From assembly GCA_964627055.1 (NCBI GenBank), contig CAZVGV010000003.1, forward strand, positions 1-64,000: DNA of 64,000 nt, given 5' to 3'. Below are positions 60,391 through 64,000 of this stretch, one piece after another. Position 1 is the stretch's first letter; each line of letters starts with the position of its first letter. The position numbers and the translations under genes are program-made. The stretch is from JBBTQS01 sp964627055. Its GTDB lineage: Bacteria > Patescibacteriota > Patescibacteriia > Magasanikbacterales > JBBTQS01. Under the pieces are notes generated by a model. That model saw nothing but the letters and a program-made list of their open reading frames with translations, was not told the DNA's origin and did no database searches.

Positions 60391-61209
60391 ATGTACGACA
60401 TTGCGATTATCACCGTGAACTACAAGATGAAAGACCGCATTCGTGCGTGCCTTCGTACTCTCACGTCCGATATTCGTGATTCTGGGCTGTCGGTGAAGGT
60501 TGTGGTCGTGGATAACGCATCTGGTGATGGTATTGCTCCGACGCTTAAGACTGAATACCCAGACGTGTTGTGTATCGAGAATGCTGAGAATGTAGGATTC
60601 GGAAAGGCCAATAACGCAGGGATGCGTGCCGTTGAGGCACGATACTATTTTATCTTGAATCCGGACACATTGTTTGTTGAGCAGGCAACCATGAGACGCT
60701 TATTTGATTTCATGGAGCACGAAAAAGCTGTGGGCATGATTGGACCCAAGTTGCGGTATGAAAATGGTCAGCTGCAAGATAGCTGCTTCCGGTTTCCACG
60801 CATGATGGACAAGATCGTACGACAGCTGGGAGTGGACAAATGGTGGTTACCGGCGCGACAGCGTGTTGATTACTTTTTGATGCGGGATTTCGATCATCAG
60901 AGCATTCGTCCAGTGGATTGGATTCTTGGGAGCGCGATGTTTGCACGCGCAGAGGCAGTGAAGGAAGTTGGTGGATTTGATGAACGGTTTTTCATGTACT
61001 TTGAAGATTGTGATTGGAGTCGCCGGTTCTGGGAAGCGCATTGGCCTGTGTATTATGTTCCGACTATCACGTTGGTGCATATTTATTCTCGTGCCACAGC
61101 GAAGTCAAAGAACGTGTTCCGTTCGCTACTCATGAGCAAACTTGCGCGTATTCACCTCCAGAGTTGGTGGCGGTATTATCGCAAGTGGGGAATTAACGCA
61201 GGTCTATGA
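60391..61209 (+). CDS. Glycosyltransferase family 2, third of four
   Basis: 272 aa. DIAIITVNYKMKDRIRACL, VVVDNASGDGIA, NVGFGKANNAGMRAVEARYYFILNPDT, and GGFDERFFMYFEDCDWSRRFWEAHW. Same rhamnosyltransferase-like subgroup as the first GT2. Starts 3 nt after the second and overlaps the fourth by 4 nt. Confidence 0.92.
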   Translation: MYDIAIITVNYKMKDRIRACLRTLTSDIRDSGLSVKVVVVDNASGDGIAPTLKTEYPDVLCIENAENVGFGKANNAGMRAVEARYYFILNPDTLFVEQATMRRLFDFMEHEKAVGMIGPKLRYENGQLQDSCFRFPRMMDKIVRQLGVDKWWLPARQRVDYFLMRDFDHQSIRPVDWILGSAMFARAEAVKEVGGFDERFFMYFEDCDWSRRFWEAHWPVYYVPTITLVHIYSRATAKSKNVFRSLLMSKLARIHLQSWWRYYRKWGINAGL

Positions 61210-62345
61210 CACATCCACGCATTGCTGTTATCTATTTGTCGTTTCACTGCGAACCGTACATGCCCATGGTATTGCCTGCGATGGAAGGGATCACGTATCC
61301 AGCTGACCGTATTGAATGGATCATCGTAGACAATCCGCATCCTGTGCATGGGAGTTCTGCCCCGTATTTGCGGCGTGAGGTACTGCCCAAGTCCGGCGTG
61401 ACCTTGCCGCACGTTACGCTTATTGAAAATACGGAAAATCTTGGGTTTGCTGGTGGAAACAATGTGGGTGTTGAATATGCATTGAAGAACGGGTTTGAGT
61501 ATGTGTTTTTCTTGAATAATGATGCATATCCTGCGCCAGATGCATTCGAACAGCTTGCTGCTGTCATGGAAGCAGATACGAGTATCGGTATTGCACAATC
61601 CCTGATCTTGTTGCATCAGGACAAGACCAAGATTAATACTGCTGGCAACGCAATTCATTATCTGGGGTTCGGGTATTGCGATGCGTATAAGCGCACATTC
61701 AAACAGGAGGAGTACCAGCCAGTGTCTGATGTGGGTTATGCCTCTGGCGCTGCGATGATGGTTCGTGCAAGTACCATTCGTGATCTTGGTGCATGGGACC
61801 CAGATTTCTTCTTGTACCACGAAGATATGGAGTGGTCGTTGCGCGTGCGTGTGTTACGTAATCTACGGGTGGTGTTAGTGCGTGATAGTGTTTTCTACCA
61901 GATCGGAAGAGCACCCGGCTGCAGCGGCGCGTCGCNNNNNNNNNNCCATGCCTATGACTTTTCGCGCAGTATCACGAAGTATTATTGGATGGAGCGCAAT
62001 CGATTTGCGGTGTGGCTCATGTACCTGCGGCCATGGACTTGGGTACTGATTTTCCCCATGCTTCTTGCCATGGAAGTCGGACAGTTCGCATTTGCTATCG
62101 CGCGTGGGTGGTGGCGCGAGAAACTCAAGGTGTATCGTTATTGGCTGCAACCTGCGCATTGGCGTTTGTGGCTTGGGAAGCGCCGCCGTATTCAGTCCGA
62201 GCGTGTGATGAGTGACGCGGTACTTTCGAAATATTTTGTGACAAAGATTTTGTTCCAGGAGTCCGTTGTGGAGAGCCCTGTGCTCAAGTACATTGCGAAT
62301 CCGCTCATGACAGCATATTGGAATATCTGTAAGCATCTTCTATGA
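61206..62345 (+). CDS. Glycosyltransferase family 2, fourth of four (contains adapter-like sequence and a gap)
   Basis: About 379 codons as assembled. RIAVIYLSFHCEPYMPMVLPAM, WIIVDNPHPVHG, NLGFAGGNNVGVEYALKNGFEYVFFLNNDA, and GAWDPDFFLYHEDMEWSLRVRVLR. From 61900 to the gap at 61936 the translation (QIGRAPGCSGAS) does not fit the family and the DNA begins with the Illumina adapter core, so this stretch is artefact. After the gap the family resumes (SRSITKYYWMERNRFAVWLM). Overlaps rmlA by 4 nt. Confidence 0.88.
   Translation: MTHPRIAVIYLSFHCEPYMPMVLPAMEGITYPADRIEWIIVDNPHPVHGSSAPYLRREVLPKSGVTLPHVTLIENTENLGFAGGNNVGVEYALKNGFEYVFFLNNDAYPAPDAFEQLAAVMEADTSIGIAQSLILLHQDKTKINTAGNAIHYLGFGYCDAYKRTFKQEEYQPVSDVGYASGAAMMVRASTIRDLGAWDPDFFLYHEDMEWSLRVRVLRNLRVVLVRDSVFYQIGRAPGCSGASXXXXHAYDFSRSITKYYWMERNRFAVWLMYLRPWTWVLIFPMLLAMEVGQFAFAIARGWWREKLKVYRYWLQPAHWRLWLGKRRRIQSERVMSDAVLSKYFVTKILFQESVVESPVLKYIANPLMTAYWNICKHLL
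61900..61945. other. Sequencing-adapter remnant followed by a 10-N gap
   Basis: AGATCGGAAGAGCAC at 61900-61914 equals the first 15 bases of the Illumina TruSeq adapter. About 21 unrelated bases and ten N (61936-61945) follow. This is assembly artefact, not biology. Confidence 0.9.
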
Positions 62346-63421
62346 AAGCACTTCTTACTGGTGGTGGGCGCGCAACACGGTTGCGACCAATTACTGAGAC
62401 CACAAATAAGCATTTGATTCCTCTCGCGAACAAGTTCATGATCGTGCATGCGATCGAGAAAGTGAAACGCGCGGGTATCACCGATATCATCATCAACACG
62501 AATCCTGGCGAAACATCGCTTCCGGAATATTTGGGTGATGGTTCGAAGTGGGGCGTGCAGATTACATACCGTGAACAGCAGGGAGGGCCACAGGGTGTGG
62601 CGCATATTCCAACGAGTGCGCGCGATTTGCTTGAGGGTGAACCCTTCTTGTTCTACCTCAGTGACAATATTATTTTGGGTGATATTAATCGATTTGTGGA
62701 CGCGTATCGCGATGGGAATCGTAATGCCATGCTCGCATTTTCTCGTGTGAAAGATCCACAGCGATTTGGTGTTCCTGAGTTCGATGCAGCAGGCAAACTG
62801 GTACGTGTTGTGGAGAAGCCAGAAGTTCCGGCAAGTGATTACGCTGTAACCGGTATTTATATTTACGACGGTAACTATTTCAAGGCGTTCGATTCATTGC
62901 AAAAGAGCGCTCGAGGGGAGTACGAAATTTCAGACGTACACACGTGGTATCTCCAGAATGGTCACAATGTTGGCTGGGATGAAATTACTGGGTGGTGGAA
63001 GGATACAGGCAAAGCAGAAGACCTCCTCGAGGGCAATCAATTGCTCCTTAATGAAGTCACGTCACAGGAGGTATTCAATCATGCGACGATGGGTGAGCGT
63101 GTTCAGATTCAAGGGCGTGTCCAGATTGGAAAGGGAACACAACTGGGCGACAATGTGCTCATCCGCGGACCTGTAACGATTGGTGAAAATGTTGTGGTTC
63201 GTAATAGTTATATTGGGCCGTACACGTCTATCGGAGATGGGGTGCAAATCTACAACACAGAAATGGAAAACAGCATCGTACTAGATCGTGCACACATTTC
63301 TTCAGGTGTACGTATTGTGGATAGTCTGATTGGGAAGAATGTAGTAATCAGCGCGATGCACGAAACACTCCCGAACGGTCATAAACTGATCGTGGGGGAC
63401 AATAGCATGGTGGAGTTGTAG
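62342..63421 (+). CDS. rmlA: Glucose-1-phosphate thymidylyltransferase, long form with left-handed beta-helix
   Basis: 359 aa nucleotidyltransferase. KALLTGGGRATRLRPITETTNKHLIPLANK is the nucleotide-binding loop (GGGRATRLRP instead of GGxGTRLxP), FLFYLSDNIILGD the metal site, EKPEVPASDYAVTGIYIYD the sugar-binding region. From about residue 240 hexapeptide repeats form a left-handed beta-helix (VQIQGRVQIGKGTQLGDNVLI...), as in RmlA-long. Makes dTDP-glucose, the substrate of rmlB at the operon start. Last gene of the operon. Confidence 0.92.
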   Translation: MKALLTGGGRATRLRPITETTNKHLIPLANKFMIVHAIEKVKRAGITDIIINTNPGETSLPEYLGDGSKWGVQITYREQQGGPQGVAHIPTSARDLLEGEPFLFYLSDNIILGDINRFVDAYRDGNRNAMLAFSRVKDPQRFGVPEFDAAGKLVRVVEKPEVPASDYAVTGIYIYDGNYFKAFDSLQKSARGEYEISDVHTWYLQNGHNVGWDEITGWWKDTGKAEDLLEGNQLLLNEVTSQEVFNHATMGERVQIQGRVQIGKGTQLGDNVLIRGPVTIGENVVVRNSYIGPYTSIGDGVQIYNTEMENSIVLDRAHISSGVRIVDSLIGKNVVISAMHETLPNGHKLIVGDNSMVEL

Positions 63422-63429
63422 AGCCCTGT

Positions 63430-64000
63430 CTAGCGAATCCAGAGATCAACAAGCGCTCGTGCGCCATTCGATTCTAAGGTGATAGCGCGAATTTTTCGTC
63501 CGCTTTTGTCGACACCTAGTTGGAGTACCTGACGGTCTGTAAAGAGTGGATACACGGTACGGACGTCGCGTCCATCATATGCAATGAGCTGTACACGCGT
63601 GTGGGTGAAGACCAGGGCGTATGGCATCTCCGGGATAGGCGTGGCCGCAAGAATTGGATCACTTGTTCTTGCTAGAAGTGCAAATGCACTTCCTTGGTGC
63701 GAGTACCAAATTTCAAAATCATTGGAGAGTAGTGTGGCACTTTCAATGCTTACACCACGTGATGCATCAATCGGAAGTGTGGTGGGTTCATCATCTCCGG
63801 TGAGCGGTGTGACCGTTACGGTGTGGGTTGCAGGATCGCTGCTATAGAGTGCTTGTTGTGTTCGTGCGAGTGGGGTGGTGTCTCCGGTTCGCGGTGTTAT
63901 CTCGTGGGTAATTGCATGAAAGTACGCAAGTGAACCATCTGCTGCTCGTACAATAGCAAGCCACGGAGATGCATCGTCCCAACGGATGAACGTGAGGTGG
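63430..64000 (-). CDS. Secreted beta-propeller/PEGA-like protein, C-terminal part (cut by window edge)
   Basis: The minus-strand frame is open from the TAG at 63430-63432 to the window end, about 190 residues; the ATG at 63627 is internal. The sequence is strand-rich with propeller-like repeats: HLTFIRWDDASPWLAIV, VSIESATLLSNDFEIWYSHQGSAFALLARTSDPI, MPYALVFTHTRVQLIAYDGRDVRTVYPL, ending RALVDLWIR. The pattern resembles the C-terminal domain of PEGA-type CPR surface proteins, but that is from memory. Convergent with rmlA, only 8 nt between stops and no terminator seen. Confidence 0.7.
   Translation of the reverse strand, partial: HLTFIRWDDASPWLAIVRAADGSLAYFHAITHEITPRTGDTTPLARTQQALYSSDPATHTVTVTPLTGDDEPTTLPIDASRGVSIESATLLSNDFEIWYSHQGSAFALLARTSDPILAATPIPEMPYALVFTHTRVQLIAYDGRDVRTVYPLFTDRQVLQLGVDKSGRKIRAITLESNGARALVDLWIR

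Noticed and set aside
1..64000. Alternative genetic code 25 (TGA as Gly)
   Set aside because: TGA clearly terminates many genes, including ATGA overlaps of uvrB, recJ, rsmH and the GT2 genes.
1..64000. CRISPR arrays, tRNA and rRNA genes
   Set aside because: No regularly spaced repeats, no GGTTCGA-type T-arm with a matching acceptor stem, and no rRNA-like stretch found by eye in the intergenic regions.

Overview
The window looks like a chromosome fragment of a Candidate Phyla Radiation (Patescibacteria) bacterium, probably a Parcubacteria-like lineage. The pointers are shortened versions of universal proteins (HrcA 234 aa, UvrA 842 aa, UvrC 419 aa), secreted proteins with CPR-style surface modules, a membrane-tethered Clp ATPase, very tight gene packing with many 4-base ATGA overlaps, and few biosynthetic genes. 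TGA is used as an ordinary stop, so this is not a code-25 lineage. The placement is inference from gene content. Three 10-N gaps show this is a scaffold. No rRNA, tRNA or CRISPR array was found by eye.

Layout. 1-4.7 kb: MacAB-like export system (adaptor cut by the window edge, ATPase, two permeases). 4.7-9.5 kb: a membrane-anchored DsbA-like protein and two large secreted proteins. 9.5-12.7 kb: amino-acid permease, type II NADH dehydrogenase-like flavoprotein, UppP. 12.7-17.4 kb: heat-shock operon hrcA-grpE-hsp20-dnaK-dnaJ behind a perfect CIRCE operator. 17.5-19.7 kb: a Nudix-like protein and two membrane proteins. 19.7-28.0 kb, minus strand: rnhA, recJ, a small membrane protein, a sorbosone-dehydrogenase-like surface protein, lepA, murJ and a membrane protein; a long inverted repeat lies between rnhA and the convergent plus-strand gene. 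28.1-35.8 kb: a zincin-like protein, a candidate ncRNA, and uvrB-uvrA-uvrC-lipoprotein. 36.0-42.8 kb: mraZ-rsmH-ftsL-like, a small membrane protein, the Clp ATPase, a WecA/TagO-like transferase, a DUF192 protein, and rplU. 42.9-52 kb: single-gene accessory units interleaved with recR-ybaB-dnaB, a GT4 glycosyltransferase, a second candidate ncRNA and a secreted beta-propeller protein. 52-56.1 kb: two divergent multi-spanning membrane proteins and two small downstream genes. 56.1-63.4 kb: HIT protein, then rmlB-rmlD, four GT2 glycosyltransferases and rmlA, a dTDP-rhamnose/surface-glycan operon. The window ends in a partial minus-strand secreted protein.

Two gene styles are mixed. Most core genes have no obvious Shine-Dalgarno (SD), and several start 6-10 nt after a TAnnnT -10 box, suggesting leaderless mRNAs. 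Interspersed monocistronic genes (around 17.5-19, 42.9-44.3 and 50-51.9 kb) carry near-consensus TTGACA-17-TAnnnT promoters, clear SD sequences, hairpin terminators and more G/C-ending codons. These accessory units, the two candidate structured RNAs, the long inverted repeat and the Clp ATPase with a degenerate first ATPase domain are the most novel-looking content.
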